In this document: positions 1 to 12,600 of the stretch, one piece after another
Numbering within the stretch: the stretch's first letter is position 1
Layout of the letters: every line of letters begins with the position of its first letter
Translations under genes and position numbers: made by a program
Assembly (NCBI GenBank): GCA_963556145.1
Contig: OY744471.1
Coordinates: 5,201,590 to 5,265,589, forward strand
Length of the DNA: 64,000 bases
From: Hygrocybe punicea
Taxonomy: Eukaryota > Basidiomycota > Agaricomycetes > Agaricales > Hygrophoraceae
Direction: 5' to 3'
The notes under the pieces: model-generated
What the model was told of the DNA's origin: nothing
Seen by the model: the letters and a program-made list of their open reading frames with translations, nothing else
The model's database searches: none

Positions 1-982
1 AAGACATAGGCGCCTTCACTGTACACTTTCATGTCGTTGTGTTTTGCGTTGATCGCGCACTTTGGTTAAGCGTGTCAATCACCGTACATGACAGCATTCA
101 ATCATCAACTTGAAATTGAATATGGCATTTCGTCCGCACCACCATGGGGACCCGCCCAAACATCGCATATATGCCAGCATCCCGATTATGATTCTGCTAA
201 TGTTGATTTGGTGTAGTGGTCAGCGTAATGATAAAAGTCCCCGAGACACAAACCACGAACCATGATCATAACGTTGTAAGCCCACCTCTTCCCTTTGTTC
301 TGTGTCAAAAGCGAGTTTGCTGGCCAATTTCAACTGGCAGCTCCGCGTATTACGGTAACGTCGGCATATAAACAATGGTGCAGACATCGGCATCGTAACA
401 ATTTCTGCTTGGCATATTTCCTGACAACCTCTTTGGAGGTGATGGAACACGTGGCCACAACGTAACCTTCAAGTTCAAACCCAAGTTCAACTCAAGTATG
501 TAAATGATTCCTGCCATGTTTCCAGGACTCGCCGCGTTGGTTGCTAAGTCTACGGTCACCACAGATCCGCCCAGTAGTCTGCGCACATCAAACTTCTGAT
601 TCATCCCGTGAAGTCCTGTCGTGGCATAGATGTCGATGAAGCTGTGATCACGCAGAGAGGGCGTCGTCTTAGGGCGTCCAATTCCACCGATGTTATCGGA
701 TTCACCGTTCCTCTAGATGGGTTTCGGTACGATCGTGAGTGAGTTGCTCTTTTGCATGCTGTATCGAATGAAGAGCAGTAACAAGCGTTGTTGTCTCCAT
801 AGATGGCTGATTGTCGAAGCTGATGTGCGAATCCAGGTTCAAATGTTCACGTAGTTCACAGCTCTAGCAATCACTAACCATGATTCAAACGCGTAGTTGA
901 CTCTCGCTTGCACTGCGCTCAAGCCACCGGATCTCCATGAGTACCGACGGAGCCGACTTCTACAACTGTTACATCCGATTCT
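1..982. other. no supported gene
   Basis: I see no gene I can support here. A minus-strand frame open at about 350-650 reads like protein (it includes GGSVVTVDLATNAASPGN) and may be a single exon of something lost, but I find no second exon or family match. No tRNA, repeat array or long ORF was seen. Confidence 0.4.
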
Positions 983-2067
983 ATGCCATCAGAAATCGCC
1001 GAATACGAGCTAATCTCAAATGTGCAGGTGTGGAACGACTTCTTGGAAGGATACGCGGTGAGCAAGGAGGCGGACCGAGTTTTGACCGAGTTCCTTGGGA
1101 AAGCGGTGGTTAAGCCGGGAGGAGGGATTAGACTAGCGAGCGAGGAGTGCTTGGATACCCGGATTGAATATGGTGACCCTACTATTGCTGGACAAGGTCA
1201 GCGCCAGTTCTGCTGTGTCCTACTATTAACATGCTGAAAGTCTTGCAATTTCTCTATTGCCACCGTTCCTTCTATTCGTTCTGTTCAACAGTATGTTATT
1301 GACAATGCACATCCAAAAATCCGTCTCGATGAGATGGTTTGGACCGCCGAAAACTATAAACATTGAACGATACAGGTGGGTGTTCGACGGTGTTTAAATT
1401 CATCTGACTGCCATATTACGTGCTTGGAATAGGCCTGATATTGTGCTCGACTCCGCTCCTGGTGAATCTCCTCTGGAAGATTGGGAAGAAGACAGTTGGA
1501 CACAACTCTAGCGATCCCAATCCCGTGCATATAATTTGCTCGAGTCATATACCCCGCTGTTTTGTGACTAATGTTGATACAGAGACTGGTAAGCATTGAC
1601 GCTCAGAAGTCAAACTTGACTAAATTCAATGCACGAGTGCAGGCGAGAAAGACAAGCATGTTCCCTACAATATCATCTCATCTTTCCACCGTGTTGATCC
1701 AGTGAGCACTTAGAATCGACTTAGCGTCGTTTATCTAATTGTCGATATTAGGGCTATGCCATCGAACCATGTTTCGCGATCTCTGTAGTGGCACTGCGGA
1801 CAGGCAGGCACCTTAGGACATATGTCACATTTCAGTTCTTACAATCTTTGCAGGGGGGGGAATTCGGGTTGGCTCCAAGCTGACAACTATCGATCCTCAA
1901 CTGCGTATGTATCGTGGGCTGGGACGCAAAACGGAATGAACCCACATTGGGTACTGTCGTCTGGTTATAATTTGACTGCGGCATCGCCTGAAGAATATAG
2001 CGACCAGCTGACAGCGGGCGGCACTATAATGCAGCATTTGTATCTTCTAGAGGCACGTAGTTCGTAA
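983..2067 (+). pseudogene. Unresolved multi-exon gene or remnant
   Basis: Several short plus-strand segments look like exons with plausible splice sites. One runs from the ATG at 983 (MPSEIAEYELISNVQVW...). Another follows an acceptor near 1301 and reads YVIDNAHPKIRLDEMVW. A third near 1645-1700 ends in VDP before a GTGAGC donor and continues as GYAIEPCFAISVVALRTG after an acceptor near 1751. Just downstream (about 1853-1861) is a run of eight G's, beyond which no single frame joins cleanly: one reading ends at TGA within a few codons and another continues to about 2066. I do not recognise the family. It may be a real small gene with a homopolymer miscall, or a decayed copy. No function is proposed. 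Confidence 0.3.
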
Positions 2068-2542
2068 TGTTATTTAAAAACTCTAATGGTTAATTGATGA
2101 TTCATCAACGGTGTTGTGATTCAACAGAAATAACCACGTCCGCGCTGCACGGGTTTTCGGATCCTGGTTGCATGTAACTCTCTGCAAACAGGAACGACCA
2201 AGGGAGTTATCGGTCTCTGGGATTCGCCGGGAATGTGCGGAGTACTCGGTATAAATGATGTCTTTCCATTTTAAAGCTCATCTGCCACCAATTATTTAGC
2301 CGATGTTCGAGCAATCCCAATCTTCCACATCGCTGACGTCCCCGACTGAATCAGAACTCCGGAGTCTAGTTATCCTGTGTTTCGTCGCCTTCGAAATCCA
2401 GTAGGTCTCAGGCCAGTCATGCCTGGCTCAAGTTCCAGAGTTTGAAACTTTACCAACGACACATCAATCTCTGTCACCGCCCGAGGACAATCAGTGAAAA
2501 GCTTGACATGCAAGTGTCAAGTTTGTTAAATTCAAAATAATC
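2068..2542. other. intergenic, no feature seen
   Basis: About 475 bases upstream of the transporter gene. No ORF, repeat or RNA gene could be supported; it should contain the transporter's promoter. Confidence 0.4.
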
Positions 2543-3915
2543 ATGATGTGGAAATCTCTCTCGCAATCTCGTAAATCCTCGGTGGAGGCATTGAACACTC
2601 CGCGCTCTGACATTGTTGACGGGGGAATCTTTGCTTGGCTGCAGGTCCTTGGTGCTTTCTTCTTGTTCTTCAACTCATGGTTTGTACCTTGTGCATAAAA
2701 CAATGCTCACTGCTGCTCACACATTTTCCAGGGGTATTGTCAGCACATTTGGTGTCTTTCAGGTGTTTTACGAGGTGGACCTGCTGAAGTCGAGCACTCC
2801 TTCTGCCATCTCATGGATCGGGTCTACCCAAGGCTTCCTACTCTTCAACATTGGTGTGCTCACAGGACCCATATTTGACATGGGTTTCTTCAATGCCTTG
2901 ATCAGTGCGGGCTCCTTCTTGGTTGTAGGTGGGATGATGGCGACCAGCATTTGTACCAAACACTATCAAGTTCTTCTGGCGCAAGGGATCTGCGTCGGTC
3001 TGGGTGGTGGATGTCTCTTTGTTCCGGGCGTTGCAGTCGTTTCTACATATTTTCGCAGGAAGCGCTCTTTCACTACGGGCCTAGCCGCATGCGGCAGTAG
3101 TATAGGTGAGAATCCAATATCTCACTTCAATGTCTCTTTGTGACATGATGTCAAAAGGGGGCCTTGTTTATCCCGCTGTTTTTCGCAAGTTGCTGCCCCA
3201 GGTTGGCTTTGCCTGGGCCACTCGCGTCATTGCTTTCATTGCCCTTGGGACCCTCCTCATTCCATTAGTAGTAATGAAGCAGCGAGTCGTTCAGCCAGTG
3301 AAGCGGAGGCTTTCGGAGATCAATGCTTGGAAGGAATATCCTTTTACACTGTTCACCCTCGGCGAGTTCTTCGGATTCATGGGCCTCTACATTCCATTCT
3401 TCTTCATCAGCCCATTTGCTGATGGAAAGACGAGCGCAAGCGAGGAGCTTGCAACGTATCTGGTTCCAATCATGAACGCAGCCTCGACCCTTGGGCGGGT
3501 CATCCCCAACTTGGTCGCAGACAAAACGGGACCGATCAATGTCTTGATCCCATGCTCTCTCGTTAGTGCAATACTCGTGTTCTGTTGGATTGCAGTCCGC
3601 GATATCCATGGCCTCGTTGCCTTTGCCGTCCTATACGGCTTCTTCTCGGGCGCCTTCGTTTCCCTCCCCCCTTCGGCCATTGCAAGTCTGTCTCCTGACC
3701 TGAATTCGGTCGGCACGCGTATGGGCATGAGCTTCAGTGTAGCGGGGCTTGGACTTCTAATAGGAAGCCCTATCGGCGGCGCTCTCTTGAACCTCCAGAG
3801 AATGGACTTCCTCCATGCGCAAATTTTCTGTGGTGTGGCCATTGCAACGGGGTCAATCGCCATGACGCTGGCCAGAATCAAGAAGGTTGGCACATCGTTG
3901 ACTGCTGTAGCGTGA
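2543..3915 (+). CDS. MFS monocarboxylate-type transporter
   Basis: Three exons, 2543-2679, 2732-3105 and 3158-3915, joined by introns of 52 nt each, encode a 422-aa polytopic membrane protein. Splice phases rejoin exactly: the first junction restores NSWGIVSTFGVFQ, the second restores CGSSIGGLVYPAVF. The N-terminal DGGIFAWLQVLGAFFLFFNS is the hallmark first-helix motif of fungal monocarboxylate-transporter-like proteins (MCH/MCT family, major facilitator superfamily). The length and the run of about 12 hydrophobic segments fit the family. RRKRS lies in the predicted central region between the two six-helix halves. Fungal members of this family transport small organic acids or related metabolites such as riboflavin; the substrate cannot be read from sequence. 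The start codon was chosen because it opens the only exon giving the DGG motif; an ATG follows directly in frame. The gene appears intact. It has no functional link to its neighbours. Confidence 0.87.
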
Positions 3916-6032
3916 ACGCATCAATAGCAATCGCAGGGGCGGTAGGGCATACAGTATCGATGGTGGGTTGAAAGTCATGTTACCATATCAGGTTGACTTA
4001 TCTCCTTACACTGGCAGATGGTTCTACGACGTAATCGCAGCCATAACCGCTGAGTAAAGAGATACTGTCACCATTAATCTGTATCGAGTGTATGTAGCGG
4101 GTGGAAGACCATGATGAATAATCATGCCGATGCAGAAAATAAGTAAGCCCAAGACATCACCTCAAAGTCAAGGCATAGTTATTACTGAACACATAACTTT
4201 CATGGATAAGGTGACGGTCCGACATGTTCGGTGGTGCTTTGTACCAGGATAGAGAGTGCCCAGGGTGCTCTACTCTGCCAGCCATCCTTGTCATTGATCG
4301 AATCGGTGCACTTTGCCATCGAAAAGTCGGCAATCAGGTCGTTGGATAACAGGAGGTTGTCAAGACAATAGATATCCTCTGGTTATGTATTGTATAATAA
4401 AATGTACTACAGGTAAAAAAGTTGACATTCCCTAATGACAGACCAGTGGGAGAAATCCAGTGCACATGAAGATTAGAGGAAGACAACGTTGTACGAGTAA
4501 AAGACTGTAGGTGGCTGTGTTGTTGATAATCTAGTGGTCCAATGTTACATGCAGACGGTGAGCCTGTCTGTGTCAAACGGTGGATATACATACATTACCT
4601 TCGCATTCTTCCAGGACTTCACGTCCATCATCAGGCTTCATCCCGAACATTTCCAGTCGGACGCCGCATTGCAACCACAGATATCGCAGAGCAGTAAATT
4701 CAGAAAATATCGCGCTCTTTATGAATTCGGTATTTATTGCTGCGTCATTTGGTGGAGGCTGGGTCGGAATCCAAGTCAGTGGATTCACAAAAATATCGGG
4801 TTATCTTAGTGGATATGCCCCACTGCGTGCAAATCACTCCCGCTGTGATCAAGGTGGAGAGACTTGACACCAACAAACATCGACACAAGGGTGAAAATGC
4901 AGTTCCTGAGACATCTCGGAACGAGAGCTCCGAATATTCGACATGCAACATTGCGACTTGAAAGGGATGTAGGGATTCGAGTAACGATGCAGTATCGCAA
5001 CGATTGACCGTTAGATGACATATATATTGTCCGGGCATAATAACATGCGAGAGGCATGATACCGGGCCAGAAAGGGAACAGGCGATCCTGTTCAGAAAAT
5101 TGGATGATGGGCCTCCAAGACCAGAGCGGGTGTTTTGGTAAGGATCGAAAGAATCTCATGTGGAATGACAGGAAGGCCAATGTCAACTGTATGCAGGGAA
5201 GATATGGTACCGATGTCACGAAAAAAAGACTGATGTAGCACGCACTGGGCTACAGTAGGCTTTCGAGCTGAGATGGATATAGAATTGACAGCCATCGTTG
5301 CACTCCTCTGGCCTCCAACTGCTCACAGGAAGCACACACATCAACGCATCCCAGATGGGCCAATCAGAAAGTGCAGAAGGTGCCCAGGAGGCAGATATAC
5401 TGCATCCAGGTTCGGACAGACCTGATGAACTCCAGTAGTTGCAGATGAATTGACTGGAACAAAATATTTATGAGAATATCGAGGTCGGGATTGGTCGCGT
5501 CATGTAGGACGTTTGTGAATCGGGCTGGTGCTAAGCGCTAATCTCGCGAACCAGGTGAGAGATTGCGTCCGATGGAGGCGTAGCATCAACCTCATCAACA
5601 CTTGGAGTAAGCCGCCGCTGGAGTGTCCGTGAGTGAAGAGTGGTTGATGTCCCGGGTAGAAAGTGAATACTTGAAATTGGGGGGTTCGACTGACAAGGAA
5701 GAGGTCAAAGCTGACATTTGCGAGATTGGGTTGGGGGATTTGACTCCGTATTTTAAACCACAACTCATACGCTGGAGCCGTCGCAGCCTTTCGGAATACG
5801 AGATGACAGAGAGTCGAAGGTCTTAGGTCTGGCATTGTTACGGTCATTGGTCATCAAAGGCCATTGGACGATGCCGCGGCAGGGCTCTTGAACTCAACTT
5901 CAACGCAACCAGTGACTCTCCAGGTTAACAACATTGTTCTCTGCAATGTCTCACCTCTGCCGTTATTCCTTGCACAAAGTTTTATTCATACCAGTAACGA
6001 ATACCAACAACATGTATCTAGGTGCTTATGTA
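3916..6032. other. gene-poor stretch with decayed coding traces
   Basis: Apart from the possible F-box-like remnant listed separately (4573-5295), I see no gene. Short open frames on both strands lack splice-consistent partners. Confidence 0.4.
4573..5295 (-). pseudogene. Possible F-box/LRR-like remnant
   Basis: On the minus strand three successive open segments in different frames read like the leucine-rich C-terminal half of Agaricomycete F-box proteins: ...SLHTVDIGLPVIPHEILSIL (about 5180-5140), SLLESLHPFQVAMLHVEYS (about 4975-4920) and FTALRYLWLQCGVRLEMFG (about 4700-4640). The frames do not join by convincing introns and no F-box with a start codon is visible upstream. This rests on weak resemblance only; it could be chance. 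Confidence 0.22.
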
Positions 6033-7846
6033 CTACCAAACAGCTGAACTCATGGTCGCCGTTCCAAGAGCAACGGATTCGTTCACTTGCATCTGTGCTA
6101 ACAGCATCGCCTGCGATGCTGCAAGGTCATCTTGGCTTGTCCCACCCCCGTTATTCTGGTTCACGATGTTGAAATCGTTCTGGCTCGAGTTGTTATAGTT
6201 TGATCCATAAGGATCTTGCTGAGCAGATGCAGGCGCGGTATAGGAACTAAATTAAGGAACACGTTTCAATTCGCAATTCCTCACGGGTTCAATCCAAAAC
6301 GACTGACCTGTGATGGTGAACTTGCGACGGTTGTTGAGAGTACTGAAGACTGGGTTGGTGCGCATAATGACCCTGTTGATGTGTGTGATGACCTTGGTGA
6401 GCATGATGACCTTGATGAGCGTGATGACCTTGGTGAGCGTGATGACCTTGATGAGCGTGGTGACCTTGATGAGCGTGGTGACCTTGATGGGCATGATGGC
6501 CTTGCTGGTGCAGATAATGACTCGGTTGGTTGTCGGAGTGATGACTCGACTGGTTGTTTGTGTCCTGATTGCCGGATCCATAATGCTGTTGTAAGGCATG
6601 CTGGGCATGGTGAAGTAAAGTGCTCAAAGTTGAATCGCCTTGTCCATCACCATCACCACCACCACCACCACCACCACCACTACCACCACCGTCCCCACCG
6701 TCCCCACCTCCGGCCAAAGCAGAGAGAAATCCAGTTCCAACACCATCCGCGGTGTTGTTGTTGTTGTTGTTTCCGTCGGACAACACAGTGTTCAAAACCG
6801 CTCCTCCGATTAGCCCAGCGACACCGCCGGCTATCCCAAGCATGACGTTCGTGCTGATTCCTTTGCTGTTAGATGATTGCGGGGGCGCTTGTGGAGCATT
6901 GAAATTCTGTGTCTGACTCGGAGGAGCAGGATAGGATATGGGAGGAGAAGGGTAGTTGGTAGGTGCCGAAGCATAGTTGATAGGTGCCGGAGCATAGTTG
7001 ATAGGTGTAGGAGCATAGTTGGCGTTGGAAGAGAAGGGAGTCTGTGAATTATCCGTGAAGGGGTAAGCGGGATCCTGGGTAGGACCGATCCCACGAGAGG
7101 AGTAGTATGAGGACGACGCTGAATTGTGATAAGCTGCACTCTCGGGATTGTAGGCGGTAGGCTGGGGGAGGTTTGATGTGAGAGGTGATGAATCGTACCA
7201 AGACGGGTTAGGTTGGATTGCTGCTGTAGTGTCGACCAAGCCATCATTTCTTGGGACAGCCAGAGGCAGTGCATTGCGAGCTTCAGGGAAGGAAGTATTA
7301 GTCTGCACCCCCGAGGGGGGTGCCCTTAGCTGCAGGTCAGGTGGTGCCACGCTGTTCTTATAGAAATCTGAAGCCAGAAAATGAGAAGAAGGATTATTAT
7401 CGCCTGCAGCATTGGACGAAGCTTTGGTGAACGGAGTGGGCAACGGTAACGATGGCACAGCCGCGTTCTTCGAAGGGTAGTAATCAGAAGTCTGGCGCAA
7501 TTGCAGCATGGGGGAACTATGATGATCCTGCTTCGCACTAGCGTAAAGCTGCTGGGCCAACGAGAGAGGCTTGTTGCCCGCCGTATTCGAGGTGTCTGTA
7601 AGATTCGCAGGATGTACGCTGCTCACATGGGGAGGGACAGCATTATTATTGATGTAAACCCTAGGCAACGCAAGATCATGAACATCAAATCGATACCACA
7701 GAGCAAAGCGCGTACCAAACGCCTTTCCTTTGATCACAAAAATACATAACGTTGAGTTCCGTCAATGAAATAATAAGATAAACTCCTCACTGTGCATCGT
7801 AATGTTCAGACCAGCCGGGAGGGAGAGGCCTAGAATCTGCATTCAT
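6033..7846 (-). CDS. WW-domain, glycine-zipper, His/Gln-repeat protein
   Basis: Four exons on the minus strand: 7791-7846, a 12-nt microexon 7716-7727, 6308-7660 and 6033-6246 (introns 63, 55 and 61 nt), giving 544 aa. Joining the first three exons produces a WW domain at residues 7-40: LPPGWSEHYDAQKGVW then VYINNNAVPPHVSSVHP. The first Trp and the Y-x-N core are present, but the second conserved Trp is replaced (SVHP where SWVHP is usual), so ligand binding may be altered. Downstream come a Tyr/Pro-rich linker with NYAPTPI-type repeats (about 237-268), a glycine zipper GIAGGVAGLIGGAVLNTV (about 298-315) that could insert in or line membranes, a poly-Gly tract (about 341-362), about seven GHHAHQ repeats (410-460) and a Gln/Asn-rich tail ending at TAG. 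Such WW plus low-complexity proteins are common in mushrooms and uncharacterised. The protein is probably partly disordered; no function is assigned. Confidence 0.78.
6383..6500 (-). repeat. 18-bp tandem repeat encoding GHHAHQ
   Basis: In-frame minisatellite inside the WW-domain gene; on the plus strand the unit reads approximately gatgaccttgatgagcgt. It keeps the reading frame, so unit number can change by slippage without breaking the protein. Both strands stay open through it, which creates spurious Val/Met-rich ORFs on the plus strand. Confidence 0.85.
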
Positions 7847-8249
7847 CTCTCGGTGGTGGGTGTGGTTGAGTTGCGAGGCTAGGGCGCTAATAGGTCGCCT
7901 GTGCCTGATTTATATATAGAACTGCGACAGGTCGTGGTCAGAGGCACGAAAGAGGCAGTAACATTCTGAGAGCGAGGAGCATGCGAGTATGCACGACTCG
8001 GAAGAGTAAAGAAGCACAAAACGACTCATTGAGAGAGAGAGTAGTTTCAATAGATGGATGAACCGCACGCCAGCCACTTTGTGAAGAGCGCGATCATGAT
8101 TGCAGAATTGAAAGCCCATCATCAACGTCAATACCATCATGATAGCAACGCCGCCAGAAGTTGGTGGTAAGCAATAGAGTTCTTTATTTCTCTTTGTCAG
8201 TACTTATAAATCAAGTACAAGAAGTAAACAATGGTGCAACGACAAGTAC
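7847..8249. other. intergenic, probable promoter of the WW gene
   Basis: No gene seen. The stretch lies between the start of the WW-domain gene (minus strand, beginning at 7846) and the stop of the MLKL-like gene (8250). Confidence 0.4.
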
Positions 8250-8963
8250 TCATTCCCTGAGGGGAGCGCTGTGGAGCGTAGCTCGCATCTGTCGTCAAAA
8301 GAAGGCCGGTTGCAGATTCAACAACGACAAATTCATAACCAACATACCTCAAGCTCAGCTTGAGTCAACCTCTCGCATAACCTTGAACATGCCCCAGCTT
8401 CAAGTTTGAAATGATCTACCTTCTCGATACCGCCCCTGCATGATTGTTGGTCTCGCAATGACGTTTGAATGAGTTTCAGTTCCCTATACATAAAGCCTGA
8501 GATTTTCCTGGGATACATAAGCATGAGGACGAAGAATTCGCTAACCCAACAAGTTTATCGAGGCCCTCCATCATCTTTGGATGGAGCTCTGGCCACCGGG
8601 CCATAGCAGCAACTGTGCACAAATTGTTTGCATGTCTAATAAGACAGGTGAAATCATCTTGGGAATCCACAGGCATGGAACGCTAAAAAACCGACGTTAA
8701 CATGACAATTACTAGCAAAACTGTGGAGGACGAACCTGAATGACATCAAGAATCTCAAGAATTGCTCCCGCAGCTTGCTGAAGACCTGGGATGGGGGATA
8801 ACTGTGCGATGCTTTGTAATGATGTCAAGATATCGACAAGAGGCGGCGGCGTAGAAACCAAATAAGTTGAAGAACGATCAACGTAGCTAACATGGAGTCG
8901 AGAACCGGAGTGTGCGTCGAAACGGCAGTGGACCGATTTGAGGTGATCGATATCCTCGAACAT
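8250..8963 (-). CDS. Stand-alone MLKL N-terminal-domain-like protein
   Basis: Four exons (8736-8963, 8546-8682, 8348-8507, 8250-8288; introns 53, 38 and 59 nt) give 187 aa from the ATG at 8961-8963. After a short N-terminal lead the protein is an all-helical bundle: SIAQLSPIPGLQQAAGAIL, then the second-helix type DDFTCLIRHANNLCTVA, a region ending LDKLVG and KVDHFKLEAGACSRLCERL. Helix order and spacing match the MLKL_NTD-like domain found in many basidiomycete proteins, related in fold to HeLo-type death effectors. In that superfamily the four-helix bundle acts at membranes or as an adaptor; membrane permeabilisation here is inference. It lies 713 bp downstream of an NLR on the same strand that carries a related C-terminal bundle, so the two may work together or derive from one another. 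The 38-nt intron is unusually short and is the weakest part of the model. Confidence 0.6.
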
Positions 8964-9676
8964 GGCTACCTCGTCGGCAGCATTTATTTCAGCAGCCTTG
9001 ATTGCCAGTGAGGTCGGAGTCGGTTGTGAGTCTTCTCAAAGCAACTTGTAAGCTTGGCAATGGACAGCGATCAGCACAGAGTGTACCTGTTGTGTTATTA
9101 AATTCAGAACGGTCGGTTTCGAAATGTGAAATCGATCGAAACATTGGCATTTCCTTTGAGGATCGATGATCGATCGTAGCAAGTTCGATTGTGGCAAGTT
9201 CCAATGTATTGATTGACACGCAGACCATAGACCCGTGGTCTGATGGCCATACATCATGCATGAAAAACACACTGTACATAACCACCCCATCAGAAAGGCG
9301 TAACAGAGATGGTACCAACAGATGCAACATCGTAGGGCAACCCTAGAGCAGAAAATATTCGCTGAAAAGACACACCCCATCCCAATTATGCCGTCATGGA
9401 TTGCAACAGGAGCGAGTCAAAACGTTCCATCCGGTGATATTCCGACTACAATTCCTGTTCTTGTGATAGCTTCCTACTTGCTTGATGACCGAATTTGGCA
9501 ACAAATACGGAAACACCAAACGAAGTCAAGAGACAGGGGATCGCCTGCAAGGGTGGGCAAGGAAATAAGAAACTAGAACCTGGTTTGGAGATACAGTGGG
9601 AGGTGCTGCCAGTGCAGATGAAGGTCCCGGGGTCGATGGAAAACCTACATGGCAGCAGGGTTTGTGGATGGGGGGG
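8964..9676. other. intergenic between the two MLKL-like genes
   Basis: Short frames are open on both strands here, but none has motifs or splice-consistent continuation. It should hold the promoter of the small MLKL-like gene and the 3' UTR of the NLR. Confidence 0.4.
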
Positions 9677-12600
9677 TTATTTACGGAAGGCCGGACCACC
9701 CGCTGGTACATTCGCAGTCTGCAACCCAATCGTCTGCATGGCTTCGACCAATTCCTCCAAACGTTTGTTTATCTGTCCAACACCGTCTTCGGTATTGATA
9801 TTCGACCGAAGCTACATGAACCAATTGTACAGAACAAGAGAGAATCACGGGATAAACTCAGCACGCACCCCGAATTCTGCCAGTGCTGAGGTCAGCTTTT
9901 CCTGATACTCTTGAACTTGCGCAGCTTCGTGTTTAGACAAAACGAGTGATTGGGTGTTTCCATTGGGGTGACGTCGTTCACTCTGTTCTCGTGTGAACCT
10001 TTCAATCGGTTGCAGTTTCCTGTGTTGGTCATAAATACTGACACGATTTGAAAGGATGGTAGCTACATACTGGACTAACTCCTGAAGATTGGCTATAAGC
10101 TCAGGCGCAAGCTGTATTCCTTCCCTTGCTCGCTGTTCGGAAACAATGACGACAGACGCAATTAAATCGCATGCATGGACCGCAAGGCGCATAAAGGTAC
10201 CCTTCGCAAATACAAAGTCAGCTTCCATCATCCATAGTGCGGTGATATTCCTCAAGGCGAACCTGGGTACATTGGAGGATGTTCAGTGCCACTGAAGCTG
10301 CCTGTGAAAGGTAAGGCACGCTTGAAAAACTGGATGCATCCTGTAATGTATGTAAAATATAATCTGTAATGCCGACGTCAATACCGTTCGTATCATGTGA
10401 TGGCGGGACAGCCATATCCGTGTGCTCCGGACTAATATTCCGTGATTGGCGATACGTGACCTCGGCGGATTCAAACACATTCTTCAGTAGGGGAGTAGTG
10501 GACATACGGAATGCGTGGGTTTCAGATGCAATCCTATTCTCCAGTGGGGGAGTAGTGGATACACCCAATGTGTAGGTGATAGGTTCTCTTATGACCCGGA
10601 ACTGACGCCCTCCATCCAAGATGAAGTTCGTGTCTGAAAAGATGCATTTCGGGAGTCGGAGGCCGGACCCCGAGCCGTCACTAGAAGTGAAAGTAGAGAA
10701 GGCGGGGAAGATGTCGTATTGGGTTCCACCTGGCATATTGAACGTGAAGCCCGTAACAGTAACATGTGGGGCAATTAAATCGGTGGGAGGGATCTCTGCA
10801 AAGTGTGGACCAGCAATGACGGGAGAGCAATATGTTATATGCTGCTGGCTGTTTGTACAGACGAAAGTACAGTTGCGAAACTCCGCCTCACAGGCAAGCG
10901 GGAACACCTCATGAAACGAGAGTTTACCGAAGCAGGAGGGCGTCGCAGTCGAAGTCAGAAAAACATTATACTGATCCCCCTGCGAACGATAGAATTGGCA
11001 GCCTTCAAGCGTGATACGCGTGGCACGAGGGAATACAACCGATTGGGAAGATGAACTGGTCGGGTTGGGTGCACGAAAAAGGACTGCCAGAGCTCTTTCT
11101 GCTGCACCTGAAGCTTCAATGTGCACTGTCGAGTAGAGCGCAGCATACTCGTCGAAGGCGTGCGGCAGTTTGTTGCGGGAATGAAAGGTGAGGTACCGGA
11201 AACACATTCTTGCCATATTGACATGTGCCTCCGGCAATGGATAGACATGATAATTCGGTAACGTAGCGCCGTATAATGCCGGGTTGGAGGTAAGGAAATT
11301 GTGGACTGAAAAATGGATAACTTCGACAACCGGGATCCTTCCCTTCGCCACCGACAATAGATGAGCGCAGTCATCTATTAGGGCTTGCTTGTTATTGACT
11401 ACCCTTGCATGATCCCAGCTATCCTCCATCTCATCAATGGCTACTGCCTCGGCGATTTCAACCAGAGTTAGTGGACGTGCTGCGCACAGAACCCATCGAA
11501 GTACCCTCCTGAGCCGCTCTGGTGCTGGTTGCGCGTCAATTTTCTTGAGAGAACGTATGAAGGTTTCGCCTAAGCTACGAGGCAGATCATTGAGCGCCAC
11601 TCTAATATCGTGGTCTGTCTTTTGGTCAAAGATGTGTTGAAGTTGGAGCGTAACCCAAAGGAACCTAAGGGTAATGGCATCAGGTTAGGCCAGAACGGCG
11701 ACCTCTGCTTACATTCCATTGGAGCCTTGGATGAGTGTTTCATTGATTTCACCTACCAAACTTCGATCCCTAACAAACGATGAGTTTCCGCGCAGACGGT
11801 CCTGGATTTCTTCTTCAACAAATCGTCGAATATCTTCTCGCACATCACTTGGCTGAATGGAAATACTGAGGCAATTCCCAAAACGTGCCCTAATATCTGG
11901 TTCGTTGCGGCTGGCTATAAACAAGCGCATGGAACCAGCAAGAGACTCTAGCGTGGGCAATAGTTTTGCTCTATTTTCACATTCGTCCAACGCGTCGATG
12001 ACAAGGAATAGATTCTTATGCTCCTTGGCGACTTCACAAATGAGGTTCCCCAAGTCTAGTGCATGCAGAGAGAGATCTGATGAGTGCTTTTCGAACAGCC
12101 GAACAATGGCAGGAGGGAAGGGTAGCCTGAGTTTTCGAATGATTTGATAGAGAATGCTTGACAGGAGTTTGATGGGATCACGCTTGTCCGGATTTTGGTG
12201 CTCACAGTAAAAGAAAACGACAGTGGCATTGGTTTGGTGAACAGATTTGATGGCCTCAATGACGATGGACCTGTAGTGGTTAATGCTAAGGAGTCATCGT
12301 AGGCTTCAGTGGAAGAACACTAACGATAGAATTGTTTTGCCTGCGCCAGCTGCGCCGTCCACGTCTGAGATGTCTATAGATTGATGTAGAGATGAATTAG
12401 CTCACGTTCACCGTGAACCCAAAGCAACCCAGGAGCCGCGTAGTCGTCGATGGAGCTCCATTGTTGCAACTCGTCTCTCTGGAGAAGCCACCGTCCTGGA
12501 TCGTCATCCTGTCGGATTGCATCCTGAGATGTTGCGTGTTTTTCTGCACAGTCGGCAAAATTCAAAATCTTGAGGAATTTATCTAGTTGTTGCTGCTGAT

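Noticed and set aside
6216..6916. Plus-strand His- and Pro-rich frames
   Set aside because: Complement of the GHHAHQ and poly-Gly coding repeats of the WW-domain gene.
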